Assembly (NCBI RefSeq): GCF_040545875.1
Contig: NZ_JBEPMR010000003.1
DNA from: Faecalicatena_A orotica
GTDB taxonomy: Bacteria; Bacillota; Clostridia; Lachnospirales; Lachnospiraceae
Direction: 5' to 3' (one strand)
Length of the DNA: 64,000 nt
Shown: positions 52,393 to 61,601 of the stretch, piece by piece
Numbering within the stretch: position 1 is the first letter of the stretch
How the letters are laid out: every line of letters starts with the position of its first letter
Notes under the pieces: generated by a model
Seen by the model: the letters and a program-made list of their open reading frames with translations, nothing else
The model's database searches: none
Told to the model about the DNA's origin: nothing
Translations under genes and position numbers: made by a program

Positions 52393-52908
52393 TTACCTCC
52401 TTGAAACCGCTGGTTCCAGTCTGTAGACTTTCTCAAATTGCTTCCGTCCCCTGACGAGCCTTGTTTTTACTGTGTTCTCTTCCAACTCAAGAATCTGGGC
52501 AATCTCCCTGATCTTAAATCCCTCCGCATAATATAGAAGCAGTATGATCCGGTATTTCTCTTCCAGCTGGTTCATAAGCTCCTCGAATTCACAATTTTGA
52601 AATGCCATACATACCTCCTCCTGCTCCGGAAATGCTTCGAGCAGAGACTCATGTTTCCCGGCCCTTATGATATCCTTACACTTATTGATCAGTATGCGTA
52701 TCAGCCATGTCTTAAAATATTTCGGCTCTTTCAGGCCGTCAATTTTTTCATAGCATGTGATAATCGTATCCTGAATGGCATCTGCAATGTCCTCCGGGGA
52801 ACGCAGATAACTTCTGGCCACCTTATACATATCTTGTTTATGAAGCTCCATCAGTTCAACAAAAGCCTGGTCGTCACGTTTTTGTGCTTTTTTAACGAGG
52901 TATTTCAA
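52393..52908 (-). CDS. ECF-type RNA polymerase sigma factor
   Basis: A 171-residue ECF sigma with region 2 (FVELMELHKQDMYKVARSYL; DIADAIQDTIITCYEKI) and region 4 (YRIILLLYYAEGFKIREIAQILELEENTVKTRLVRGRK in pieces). It directs RNA polymerase to stress or envelope promoters. The gene ends at the start of the anti-sigma gene, so the pair is coupled. An ECF-type promoter lies 49 bp upstream, which implies autoregulation. Confidence 0.93.
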   Translation of the reverse strand: MKYLVKKAQKRDDQAFVELMELHKQDMYKVARSYLRSPEDIADAIQDTIITCYEKIDGLKEPKYFKTWLIRILINKCKDIIRAGKHESLLEAFPEQEEVCMAFQNCEFEELMNQLEEKYRIILLLYYAEGFKIREIAQILELEENTVKTRLVRGRKQFEKVYRLEPAVSRR

Positions 52909-52956
52909 AATAAATCCCTCCTTCCCTCCTGTAATGCCGGCTGCTTACAATCATTA

Positions 52957-52983
52957 GACGGTGCACCCTTCTGAATAGTTTCA
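52957..52983 (-). promoter_or_regulatory. ECF-type autoregulatory promoter
   Basis: Minus-strand TGAAAC, 17 bases, CGTCTA. This matches the AAC/CGT pattern of ECF promoters of the SigW/SigX kind and sits just upstream of the sigma gene. Confidence 0.7.
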
Positions 52984-53099
52984 TTTTATATGATAATTTA
53001 TGCAAAGTAATGAAAAAACAACCTGCCCGGCGCTCTGCCTTGCTTTTGGCAGACCGTCTGACAGATTGTCCCTTTATGAGCAGTTTTTCTTTTCCATTC

Positions 53100-53432
53100 T
53101 CACCGCTTAAGGTAATTCTCCACACCAGAAATAAGTTCAATGAAGCGGCATACCAAAACTTCCTTTACTTCCGGATCATCCTGTGCGATGTCAAAATCTG
53201 GAATCCCGATCAATGTCTGATTTGCAGCAGACCAGTCTCTGATTAAAAGAGATTCTATCCTTTCCCAGCCTTCATATTGAACCAGGACACATATTTCCAG
53301 ATTATTATACATATTCTCAATAAATCTGAAAAAATATGGGACTTCCCCGATATAAGAACTGCAGATGAATTCTGATAAATCTTTCAGGTGCTTTCTTAAT
53401 GGTTCAAGGTCCTCCCGTTTCAGGCTATTCAT
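53100..53432 (-). CDS. Hypothetical protein (110 aa)
   Basis: A 110-residue soluble acidic protein, mostly helical, with no signal peptide or membrane segment (LRKHLKDLSEFICSSYIGEVPYFF; WERIESLLIRDWSAANQTLIGIPDF in pieces). Start 53432 is the second in-frame ATG and begins MNSLKRED. I do not recognise a family. A single gene between the sigma locus and a divergent membrane protein. Confidence 0.65.
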   Translation of the reverse strand: MNSLKREDLEPLRKHLKDLSEFICSSYIGEVPYFFRFIENMYNNLEICVLVQYEGWERIESLLIRDWSAANQTLIGIPDFDIAQDDPEVKEVLVCRFIELISGVENYLKR

Positions 53433-53631
53433 AATACCCTCCTCTGCTCTGCCTGTATCGCACCACATATTTTGATATAGTTAATTGTATCACAATCTCA
53501 TATGAATCATGTTCTAATTCGACAAATTACAACATTATTCGACTATACGTTGATTGCCCAAAAGATGCTATGTATAGATTATGTGTATTATGTATATACT
53601 ATCTGGAAAAACAATCCATCTGGAGGCTGTT

Positions 53632-54156
53632 ATGAAACATTTTTACCGGAAACATAAAAAACTGTGTCTCTGTTCACTGGCGGGAATACTTTTTGTCAGT
53701 TCCGCCGGCTGCCTTATGCACTTTGTATATGAATGGTCCGGACGGAACTTCGTCCTCGGCCTGTTTGCCCCTGTCAGCGAATCCACATGGGAACATATGA
53801 AGCTTGCGTATTTCCCAATGCTTCTCTTTTTTCTTGTGGAATATATCTTTCTCTATAAATCCTATCCCCGCCTGCTTAAGGCCGATCTGGCTGGTATTCT
53901 GGCCGGGACACTGCTTATTCCTGTCATTTTCTATACGTATACCGGGATTCTGGGCACTCATAATCTCCCACTTGATATCCTCACCTTTATCATCAGTGCA
54001 GCGGCCGGGCTGTATGTACGCTGCCGGTGCGTTCTGGCAGATAAACGCAGAACACACACATTCTATTATTTTATCTGTGTACTCGTGCTCGGAGTAAGTT
54101 TTCTGATCTTCACGTACTACCCTCCCGATCTCGCCCTGTTTGTATCCCCTGTCTGA
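53632..54156 (+). CDS. DUF6512-type membrane protein
   Basis: A 174-residue protein with five hydrophobic segments and a conserved early block (ESTWEHMKLAYFPMLLFFLVEY in pieces, residues 47-68). Start 53632 is chosen because CTGGAGG precedes it; an earlier ATG lacks a ribosome site. Family name from memory; no known function. It ends 61 bp before the ABC transporter ATPase and could be cotranscribed. Confidence 0.7.
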   Translation: MKHFYRKHKKLCLCSLAGILFVSSAGCLMHFVYEWSGRNFVLGLFAPVSESTWEHMKLAYFPMLLFFLVEYIFLYKSYPRLLKADLAGILAGTLLIPVIFYTYTGILGTHNLPLDILTFIISAAAGLYVRCRCVLADKRRTHTFYYFICVLVLGVSFLIFTYYPPDLALFVSPV

Positions 54157-54217
54157 CAGTGCCCTCCTTTTCCTCTCCGGGAATTTATGTTACAATGACC
54201 CGGAGAGGAGAATGAAT

Positions 54218-55117
54218 ATGATAGAAATCAACGACTTAACGAAAACTTTTCAGGACATCACGGCAGTGAACCACGTTTCCCTCGAAATACCAGAGGGTCA
54301 GGTGTTCGGCCTTCTCGGGACAAACGGTGCCGGGAAGAGCACTCTGCTCCGTATGCTGTCAGGTATCTTAAAACCAGACGGAGGCACGATCCTGATTGAC
54401 GCTATACATATCTGGGACAATCCCCGTGTGAAAGAAAACTGTTTCTATTTATCTGACAAGCAGTATTTTTTCCCCAATGCGTCCCCTGAAGCTATGGGGC
54501 GTTTTTACAGGGGCCTTTACCCATCATTTTGCTTCGGGCGCTATCTGGACCTTCTGGATGATTTTGATTTTGACAGGTTTCGCAAGATACGCACGTTTTC
54601 AAAAGGCATGAAAAAACAGATTGCCGTCTTTGCCTCTATATGTGCAGAAACACCTTACATCTTCTGTGACGAAGTATTTGACGGTCTCGACCCTGTCATC
54701 CGGCAGTCTGTGACGGCCCTGATCAAGTCAGAAATGAAGCGGCGCCCTCTGACTCCGGTCATTGCCTCACATAATCTAAAGGAACTGGAAGATTTCTGTG
54801 ACCAAATCGGCATCCTGCACAAAGGTGGTGTCCTGCTGTCCAGAGATATTCATTCCATGCAGTATAAAACGCAGAAACTACAGTGTATCCTGAAAGAGGA
54901 CCAGCTTTCCCGGCTTCTGGAGCAGGCAGACCTTGTCTCTGTCAAACAGGAAGGTTTCCTCACCACACTCCTCCTTAGGGGCAGCCGCGGGGAAATCACT
55001 TCATTCATAGAACAATTCCAGCCGGAACGGTATGCATTTCTCCCGCTGACACTGGAAGAAATATTCATCAATGAAACGGAGGCGATCGGGTATGATATCA
55101 AACTGCTCTTTTCCTAA
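54218..55117 (+). CDS. ABC transporter ATPase, YtrB-like
   Basis: A 299-residue ATPase: Walker A GTNGAGKST (about 39-47), signature region FSKGMKKQ instead of LSGGQ, Walker B IFCDEVFDGLD and switch His in ASHNLKELEDF. The C-terminal 90 residues are an accessory domain. Its short spacing and weak signature resemble YtrB-type ATPases that pair with large permeases in cell-wall antibiotic response. The gene overlaps the permease start by 26 bp. The start at 54218 gives proper spacing to GGAG. Confidence 0.85.
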   Translation: MIEINDLTKTFQDITAVNHVSLEIPEGQVFGLLGTNGAGKSTLLRMLSGILKPDGGTILIDAIHIWDNPRVKENCFYLSDKQYFFPNASPEAMGRFYRGLYPSFCFGRYLDLLDDFDFDRFRKIRTFSKGMKKQIAVFASICAETPYIFCDEVFDGLDPVIRQSVTALIKSEMKRRPLTPVIASHNLKELEDFCDQIGILHKGGVLLSRDIHSMQYKTQKLQCILKEDQLSRLLEQADLVSVKQEGFLTTLLLRGSRGEITSFIEQFQPERYAFLPLTLEEIFINETEAIGYDIKLLFS

Positions 55118-57089
55118 ACTCTTCAAGGAGACTATGAAACGGCGTGTCTGGCTCGCCCTGTTGTCCATATATCTTTATCTGACCTATATTATAGATTTTA
55201 CACTGGCCCAGTCGGGAAAAGCCCTGTTCATCGGGGATGATAAATTAGGGCCCGGCAGCAGAACTGTCTTTCTTGTCACAATCATATTGGCCGTCCTTAG
55301 CGCCTTTCAGGGATTCGGTTATCTGTTTTCGGAAGAAAAAACCGACTTTTATTTCAGCCTGCCAGTGAAACGCAGCAGACTCTTTTTTGCCGGATATTTC
55401 AGTTCCATAATGATTGCCGTCGTGCCGATGGTCTTTGCGCGTCTGGTCTGTTACATACTGGAAGGAAGCCGCTCCGGAGATGCACTGTATGTGACATGGA
55501 TGGGAATTCTTCTGAATACCCTTGGCTTTCTGATGATCTTCCACCTGGTACTTGCAGTGATTCTGCTGACCGGACATTTGCTCGTTGCAGCGGGCGGGAC
55601 GATCCTTTTGTTCTTCTACGGGACAATTGCCTTCGGCCTCGTCATCGGAAAATACAGCAGTGCATTTTTTGATACCTATTACCGGGCTGACCTCATGAAC
55701 TTCCTGACCGTCTGTGCCTCACCATACCAGTTGTACAGCACACTCGCCGGGACCGGCCGCGAGGAGGATATAGAAGGGTGGCTGCTTGCATCCCGTCTGC
55801 CGGAAATGGCCGCCGTTCTGATCATTATTGCCGTTACCTTTGTACTTATCTTCCTGCTCTTTCAGAAACGGCCGGCAGAAGCCGCCGGCCATGCACTGGC
55901 ATTTAAGAAGACAAAGATTGTCCTGAAATTCATACTCGCCGTCCCTGCCGCACTCATCATCGGTTATTACATCATGCTGTGCTCTGTGGGCAGCCGCTCT
56001 TTCGTACTGTTGGTGACCGGGATCCTGTTCGGTGCCTTTACGATAAATGGCATTCTGGAAATCCTCTTTCAATTTGATATTCGGGGAATCCTCTCAGGGA
56101 AACTCCACTTCGCCGTGATTAGTATCTTCTGCCTGATCATAGCCGGAAGTTTCGTCTCCGATCTCTGGGGATATGATGATTATACCCCTTCCGCCAGTGA
56201 GGTGCAGTCTGCGGCGGTATTTATCCGCGGTCTGGATGATCCGTCCTTTACCGGGAAAAACGGCGCTGATTTTGAAGGCTCCCGGGCAGACGCACAGCTT
56301 TCGGCCATGCAGCTTAAGGGCAGCGATAAAGAAGTCTTTCTGTCGTGGCTTGAGGATGTCCGTACTGCCGCAGCACATGTACCGGAACCGCTTACTTACG
56401 CCGCGGTCGCATATCACATGTCGGACAGCAGGACGATTTACCGAAAATATCCGGTTTCTGGCGAAGAAGAACTCGAGGCTTTCCATTCCATTTACGAAAG
56501 CAGTGCTTACAAAAAAGGAGCTTTCTCTGCCATCAGCCATAAATCACCCGGAATCAGGCAGTATGTATGGTCCAATGGAATAGAAAGCTATCATCTTGAT
56601 TTGAACGGGGAGGAAAACGAACATCTGCTGAAGCTGCTCACCTCAGATCTGACCGGTTTAAGAATCAGTGATATAAAAAAAGACTTGCCGCTCGGAACCC
56701 TCTCACTCGTTTATGGAACCTCCGATTACGGCGAAGAGGCCCCGCTTTATCCTTGTTTTACGGCCACACTTGACTATCTGGAATCAGCCGGAATCCCGGC
56801 CCGTAAAACGGTCAGGGACTACCCGCTCACCCGGGTCCAGTTATTTAAAAAGAGCGAAAAAACAAGTGCTCTCGGTAAAAAAACCGCTTCACGCAGTCTG
56901 ATACTTGATACCGGAGACGCCGGAGAAATCCAAAAGCTGTCCGGTCAGCTGCTCCCGGCAGAATATGCGGCAAATCAGCTTTTGAATCCTGTAAATACCA
57001 GTTATCCGGCTGTTATTAGCTGGAAGGACAGTTCAGGCAGAACCGTGAATTACAGTAATATGATATTAAAAGGAGATTTTGAGCAATAG
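55092..57089 (+). CDS. ABC transporter permease with large extracellular domain (DUF6449/YtrC-D type)
   Basis: A 665-residue permease partner of the preceding ATPase. The first 360 residues hold about eight helices (LLSIYLYLTYIIDF; FYFSLPVKRSRLFFAGYF is the coupling region). A soluble domain of about 290 residues follows from about 370 (YDDYTPSASEVQSAAVFIRGLDD). Start 55092 overlaps the ATPase gene and has GGAGGCG upstream. It probably exports or senses a membrane-active compound. No adjacent GntR regulator (YtrA-like) is seen. Confidence 0.8.
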   Translation: MISNCSFPKLFKETMKRRVWLALLSIYLYLTYIIDFTLAQSGKALFIGDDKLGPGSRTVFLVTIILAVLSAFQGFGYLFSEEKTDFYFSLPVKRSRLFFAGYFSSIMIAVVPMVFARLVCYILEGSRSGDALYVTWMGILLNTLGFLMIFHLVLAVILLTGHLLVAAGGTILLFFYGTIAFGLVIGKYSSAFFDTYYRADLMNFLTVCASPYQLYSTLAGTGREEDIEGWLLASRLPEMAAVLIIIAVTFVLIFLLFQKRPAEAAGHALAFKKTKIVLKFILAVPAALIIGYYIMLCSVGSRSFVLLVTGILFGAFTINGILEILFQFDIRGILSGKLHFAVISIFCLIIAGSFVSDLWGYDDYTPSASEVQSAAVFIRGLDDPSFTGKNGADFEGSRADAQLSAMQLKGSDKEVFLSWLEDVRTAAAHVPEPLTYAAVAYHMSDSRTIYRKYPVSGEEELEAFHSIYESSAYKKGAFSAISHKSPGIRQYVWSNGIESYHLDLNGEENEHLLKLLTSDLTGLRISDIKKDLPLGTLSLVYGTSDYGEEAPLYPCFTATLDYLESAGIPARKTVRDYPLTRVQLFKKSEKTSALGKKTASRSLILDTGDAGEIQKLSGQLLPAEYAANQLLNPVNTSYPAVISWKDSSGRTVNYSNMILKGDFEQ

Positions 57090-57102
57090 GGGGGCTTTAT
57101 GC

Positions 57103-58449
57103 TCAATCTCTTTTGGGTATTTTCGGCATCCATTTTCCTTTCCATCCATATAGCAGGATTAGAATGGCGCCTACAAGCCATGAAGTCGGATATACCATCA
57201 TAAGCAGATCCAGGCTGTGCTTTACTGACATCGCGCCCCAGATCCATGCGATGCGGTACAGACACAGTGAGATGATGAAAACGAACATCGTCTCCATCGT
57301 CTTGCCGGCTCCCCGGATGGTGCCGGACAGGATCTGCAGAACTGCAAGCATCCAGTAGAACGGGCAGAAGAACCTCATAATATAGACGCCGCACTCCACG
57401 ACCTCCCTATTCTTCGTAAATACTCCGATTACCTGCGGTGCAAAGGCCAGCAGCAGGATTCCGGTCGCGACTGTATAGACTACGCCCATTGCCACGGATG
57501 TAATCATACATTTCTTCACACGGTCCAGCTTCCCGGCTCCGATGTTCTGTCCTGTGAATGTTGTCGCCGCCATGCTGATGCTCAGTACCGGCAGCAGGTT
57601 AAAGCCGTCAATCTTAATATACGCGGCAAACCCGGCCATCACTACAGCCCCAAAGCTGTTAACCGTGGACTGTACAATGACATTAGAAAGTGAGATTACA
57701 ATATTCTGGACACCCGTCGGCAGGCCGATTCTCAAGATTTTCCCGAGCAGGTGGTCATAAAAACGAATCTCCCGGAACCGCAGTTTATATATTTCATCTG
57801 TCCGCATCAGGAAACGGAGGATGAAGATACAGGAAAGAAGCTGGCTGATATCTGTTGCCAGTGCCGCCCCGATAATTCCCATTTTGAGCACTACTACAAA
57901 CAACAAATCCAGAACAATATTTGAACACGCCGCAATCAGCAGGTAAACTAAAGATCGTTTAGAATTTCCAACTGCATTCAGGATTCCCGCCGCCATGTTA
58001 TAGATAACCGAGAACACAATTCCTCCGAAAAATACCTGCAAATAGGTCACTGCCTGTGAAAACACCTCTGCCGGAGTCCCCATCGCGCGCAGAATCAGCG
58101 GTGTCAGAAGCACACCGGCTATCGTCATAACGATTCCTGCCGCAATCGACAGTGCAACCGTCGTATGGACGGCCTTTCTGACGCCCTCTTTATCTCTGGC
58201 ACCGAAAAACTGTGAGATCACAACTCCCGCCCCAGCCGAAGCGCCAATACAGAACCCGATCAGGAGATTTACGACAGAACTGCTCGCCCCCACGGCAGCC
58301 AGCGCCTCACTCCCGATATAATTCCCCACAATAATTGAATCCACTGTATTGTACAGCTGTTGGAACAAATTCCCCAGAATAAGCGGGACAGCAAAAAATA
58401 ACAGCTTCTTCCAGATGCTGCCTTCTGTCATAATCGTTGTCTTTTTCAT
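57103..58449 (-). CDS. MATE-family efflux transporter
   Basis: A 448-residue, 12-helix MATE protein in two halves (FFAVPLILGNLFQQLYNTVDSIIVGNYIG in pieces; LRIGLPTGVQNIVISLSNVIVQSTVNSFG in pieces). It uses sodium or proton gradients to export cationic drugs. Unlike the 27.6-kb fragment it is full length. Start 58449 is the first ATG with normal context. Convergent with the ABC permease (14 bp apart). Confidence 0.92.
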   Translation of the reverse strand: MKKTTIMTEGSIWKKLLFFAVPLILGNLFQQLYNTVDSIIVGNYIGSEALAAVGASSSVVNLLIGFCIGASAGAGVVISQFFGARDKEGVRKAVHTTVALSIAAGIVMTIAGVLLTPLILRAMGTPAEVFSQAVTYLQVFFGGIVFSVIYNMAAGILNAVGNSKRSLVYLLIAACSNIVLDLLFVVVLKMGIIGAALATDISQLLSCIFILRFLMRTDEIYKLRFREIRFYDHLLGKILRIGLPTGVQNIVISLSNVIVQSTVNSFGAVVMAGFAAYIKIDGFNLLPVLSISMAATTFTGQNIGAGKLDRVKKCMITSVAMGVVYTVATGILLLAFAPQVIGVFTKNREVVECGVYIMRFFCPFYWMLAVLQILSGTIRGAGKTMETMFVFIISLCLYRIAWIWGAMSVKHSLDLLMMVYPTSWLVGAILILLYGWKGKWMPKIPKRD

Positions 58450-58595
58450 TCGTACAATCACCCCAAACCTCTCTTAAATTCCCCGGAAATTTCATTTTTT
58501 TCCATTTCCTTCTAGACTTTATTCTACCATAAGTTTAAAATAAAGTCTGTATCTAAAATTGAAGATACAAAGGATTTTTCATTCAGGAGGTTCAT

Positions 58596-59042
58596 ATGAA
58601 ATTTGTCATACAAAGAGTCACGGAGGCTTCCGTGACGGTAGACCATGAAGTAATCGGAAGTATAGAAAAGGGACTGGTTGTCCTGATAGGCGTATCGGAC
58701 AGCGATACCGAGGAGACGGCGGATAAAATGTTCCGCAAGATGACCGGGCTGCGCATCTTTGAGGATGCAGACGGTAAGACAAACCTTTCCCTTGCGGATG
58801 TAGACGGCAGTCTCCTGCTCATATCCCAGTTCACGCTTTACGCAAACTGCCGGAAAGGAAACCGGCCAAGCTTCATCGAAGCCGGTAAACCGGACAAAGC
58901 AAACGCACTTTATGAATATATCATTGAGAAATGCCGTACATCCGTACCGGTTGTACAGACCGGAAGATTCGGAGCCGACATGAAGGTCAGCCTTGTAAAT
59001 GACGGACCCTTTACAATCGTGCTGGATTCCGATCAATTATAG
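58596..59042 (+). CDS. dtd: D-aminoacyl-tRNA deacylase
   Basis: A 148-residue Dtd enzyme, the full family length, that removes D-amino acids and glycine from mischarged tRNA. The catalytic signatures are SQFTLYANCRKGNRPSF (first loop) and the Gly-Pro containing NDGPFT near residue 137, where NxGPVT is more usual. Strong ribosome site CAGGAGG. Divergent from the MATE gene. Confidence 0.95.
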   Translation: MKFVIQRVTEASVTVDHEVIGSIEKGLVVLIGVSDSDTEETADKMFRKMTGLRIFEDADGKTNLSLADVDGSLLLISQFTLYANCRKGNRPSFIEAGKPDKANALYEYIIEKCRTSVPVVQTGRFGADMKVSLVNDGPFTIVLDSDQL

Positions 59043-59053
59043 GACTGGTCTGT

Positions 59054-59797
59054 TTATTCTTTCTCATAGCCGTTCTTTTTATAGCAGAGCAGGAACAGGA
59101 GGAAGGCAAGCAGGATTTCACCGGCCAGAACAATCATATGCAGTGCACTCATGTGGAATGTCTTTCCTGACGCATATGCCGATGCCATTTCTGCGATTAC
59201 CCCTGTGTACAGGAATCTGGATACCTTCTGTATGGACGGGACGATGGATGCAAACGTTGGAACCAGCATGAAGACAAGAATCAACGGCGTTGTCAGGGTT
59301 CCCGCGCTCATCTGGCTGCGGGCAAAGATTCCGACCAGCATGCCGAGGATGCAGCTTGTCAGGCTGGCCAGCAGCGTTGCCAATACATACATCCCAAGAT
59401 TGATAGCTGCAAAGGATATTCCGCTGAGTGGAATCAGTATAATATTCACAAGCATGATTTCGGCCAGCGGCGGGATCATGCTTCCCAGAAAGAACTCAAC
59501 CCCGCTGACCGAGGATGTCATCAGCGTCCTCAATGTATGTTTTTCCTTCTCTTGTGCCAGAAGTGTGCTCGTCACAACCGTGCCGGTCATCGTAATATTC
59601 ATCGTCAGTCCCAGATTCAGAATCACGCCAAGAAGCATGGGCGGAATTTCTTTTCCATCCAGCATTGCTGAGTAAACCAGTTTCATGATGACCGTGATTC
59701 CCAGAACCATAACCGGTATCAGAATGACATTTTTATCAAACAGCGCCTTCGTCTTCATTTCTGTCACAGTCATTAATTTTCTTGTACAAATCTTCAT
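59054..59797 (-). CDS. ABC-2 type transporter permease
   Basis: A 247-residue membrane protein with six hydrophobic segments and the ABC-2 pattern (QEKEKHTLRTLMTSSVSGVEFFLGSMI, read in pieces, is the cytoplasmic elbow). It overlaps the ATPase stop by one base (59797) and is the exporter half of the system controlled by the neighbouring LytTR regulator. The C-terminus is short (KKNGYEKE). Substrate unknown; relatives export peptides, antibiotics or bacteriocins. Confidence 0.85.
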   Translation of the reverse strand: MKICTRKLMTVTEMKTKALFDKNVILIPVMVLGITVIMKLVYSAMLDGKEIPPMLLGVILNLGLTMNITMTGTVVTSTLLAQEKEKHTLRTLMTSSVSGVEFFLGSMIPPLAEIMLVNIILIPLSGISFAAINLGMYVLATLLASLTSCILGMLVGIFARSQMSAGTLTTPLILVFMLVPTFASIVPSIQKVSRFLYTGVIAEMASAYASGKTFHMSALHMIVLAGEILLAFLLFLLCYKKNGYEKE

Positions 59798-60669
59798 TAT
59801 CTCAGCTCCCTTCCTGTCACTGCCAGAAATACATCCTCCAGAGTGGGCTCGCAGGAATGAATGACCTCCAGCTCCCCGTCAGACATATATGCCGCAATCT
59901 TTTTTATGTTTTCTCCACTATGCTCCAGTACAAATTCTTCCTGATTTTTCAGCAGGATGCGGTAATGCTTCTTTGTATTATATTTGAGGCATATTTCTCT
60001 GGGGGTCCCTATCTCCACGATATTTCCGTCATTGAGCAGGGCAACCCTGTCACATAGCTTTGCCGCCTCTTCCATATTATGGGTAGTAAGAAAAATCGCC
60101 ATCCCTTTGTCCCTTTGCTCCTTCAGCAGTCCGTGGATCTCCTGTGCCGTAGACGGGTCAAGCCCGCTTGTTGGTTCATCAAGAAATAAAATTTGGGGCT
60201 GGTGCAGCACGGATCTCATTAGGACCAGACGCTGTGTCTGCCCTTTCGATAGTTTTCCCGCCTGTTTTTTTCTATGCTCCCATAACCCTGCCCTTTTTAG
60301 CAGCTCTTCGATTCTCCCCTGATCCACATTCAGGATTCTTGCAAAATATTTCAGATTATCATATACCGTCATATTCTCATAGATTCCGCTGTTGTCAGTA
60401 ACGATACCGATCTGCTCGTAAATAGAGCTGTCGATCTCCTTCGTGTTCCTGCCCAGAATATAAGCATCCCCGGACGTCTGCCTCAGCTGCCCTGTCAGGA
60501 TTTTAATCGTTGTCGTCTTGCCTGCCCCGGAAGGTCCTAAGAATCCGAGGATTTCTCCTTTCCCGACCCGGAAACTGATATCCCTCAATGCCGGCTCCGT
60601 CTGGTATTTTTTTGATATGTGGCTTAATGTGATCATTTCCTGACTGTTTGTCTGTACCATATCACTCAT
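59797..60669 (-). CDS. ABC transporter ATPase (BcrA/NatA type)
   Basis: A 290-residue ATPase: Walker A GPSGAGKTT (about 43-51), Q-loop, signature LSKGQTQR, Walker B ILFLDEPTSGLDPS and switch His in LTTHNMEEA. A C-terminal extension of about 70 residues follows. It energises the ABC-2 permease encoded next to it. The ATG at 60669 has AAGGAGAG upstream, and a -10-like TATAGT plus paired LytTR sites lie further upstream. Confidence 0.92.
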   Translation of the reverse strand: MSDMVQTNSQEMITLSHISKKYQTEPALRDISFRVGKGEILGFLGPSGAGKTTTIKILTGQLRQTSGDAYILGRNTKEIDSSIYEQIGIVTDNSGIYENMTVYDNLKYFARILNVDQGRIEELLKRAGLWEHRKKQAGKLSKGQTQRLVLMRSVLHQPQILFLDEPTSGLDPSTAQEIHGLLKEQRDKGMAIFLTTHNMEEAAKLCDRVALLNDGNIVEIGTPREICLKYNTKKHYRILLKNQEEFVLEHSGENIKKIAAYMSDGELEVIHSCEPTLEDVFLAVTGRELR

Positions 60670-60725
60670 CCTTTCTCTCCTTGATGAGCCAACTATATCA
60701 AAAATGCCCCTCTTAGAATAAAAAA

Positions 60726-60759
60726 ATGCCCGAAATGTATCACAGAGTGCCTGAAATGC
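60726..60759 (-). promoter_or_regulatory. Paired LytTR-type operator sites
   Basis: TGCCCGAAATGTA at 60726 and TGCCTGAAATGCA at 60747 match at 11 of 13 bases and start exactly 21 bp apart, two helical turns, as expected for a LytTR dimer. They lie upstream of the exporter promoter (TATAGT at about 60692-60697). The right copy also forms an inverted pair with CATTTCGGG. Confidence 0.7.
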
Positions 60760-60818
60760 ATTTCGGGTTTCTTTGTCATTATTATGTATGATGTTGGGGT
60801 CAAAAGGTATTTTCCCCC

Positions 60819-61574
60819 CTAAAGCCTACAGATTTCTGCCAGCTTCGGCTTCATGGACCTCGATACAAGGCATATCTGTCCGTTTTGCATCGTAATTTCG
60901 TTGTTCTTCAGGTCAACAGATCGTATCTTCTCCCTGTTCACAAGGAATGCCCTGTGGCATCTGATGAAATTATTGCCGGCCTGTTCCTCTATCTCCGATA
61001 ATTTCCCGATAAAATCGAGTCGTTCACTCTCCGTATAAAGCAGGATCCTGTGGGTCCTTGGCGAAGTCTCAAAGCAAATGATTTCAGCGAGCGGGATATG
61101 TCTGAGTGAATCTGCCATTTTTACAGTAAAATACGGCGCCGCTGAAGTCTCTGCATCCATCTCCTCCAGCATCCGTTTTGCAATCACCCGGAGACAGTCC
61201 CGTATGGCCGGAAGCATTTTCAGGATGTCATCTTTCACGATATAATCCAGGGCTTCCACATGGTATTGGAAAGTCTTGAAAGCAAGGTCCCTGAAAGAAG
61301 TAATATAAATAATAAAGCCTCTCGGATCAAACTTGCGGATCTCCCTGCCCACCCAGAAACCATCCCGTTCACTTCGTTTCTGCTTCAGGTCCACGTCGAG
61401 AAAGTAGATCCCTCTCTTCTGCTTTTGTCTGGCCATATCCAGAAGCTCTTCCGGATCACCTGTGCATAGCACAGTCTGCATATCATGGCCCCCTATCAGA
61501 ATCTGGCGTGCGATCTCATCACTTAGTATCTTTCTCATTTTCTCTTCGTCATCACATATGTAAACTGGCAGCAT
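60819..61574 (-). CDS. LytTR-family response regulator
   Basis: A 251-residue AgrA/VirR-type regulator. The receiver domain has the acidic pair DDEE at 8-11 and a phospho-Asp in YFLDVDL (about residue 60). The C-terminal LytTR domain begins near 145 (FTVKMADSLRHIPLAEIICFE in pieces) and contains the conserved FIRCHRAFLVNREKI. It should bind the paired sites at 60726-60759 to control the ABC exporter. Encoded 27 bp after its kinase. Confidence 0.92.
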   Translation of the reverse strand: MLPVYICDDEEKMRKILSDEIARQILIGGHDMQTVLCTGDPEELLDMARQKQKRGIYFLDVDLKQKRSERDGFWVGREIRKFDPRGFIIYITSFRDLAFKTFQYHVEALDYIVKDDILKMLPAIRDCLRVIAKRMLEEMDAETSAAPYFTVKMADSLRHIPLAEIICFETSPRTHRILLYTESERLDFIGKLSEIEEQAGNNFIRCHRAFLVNREKIRSVDLKNNEITMQNGQICLVSRSMKPKLAEICRL

Positions 61575-61601
61575 TATTTTATCTCCTGTTGTGGTTTACT
61601 T

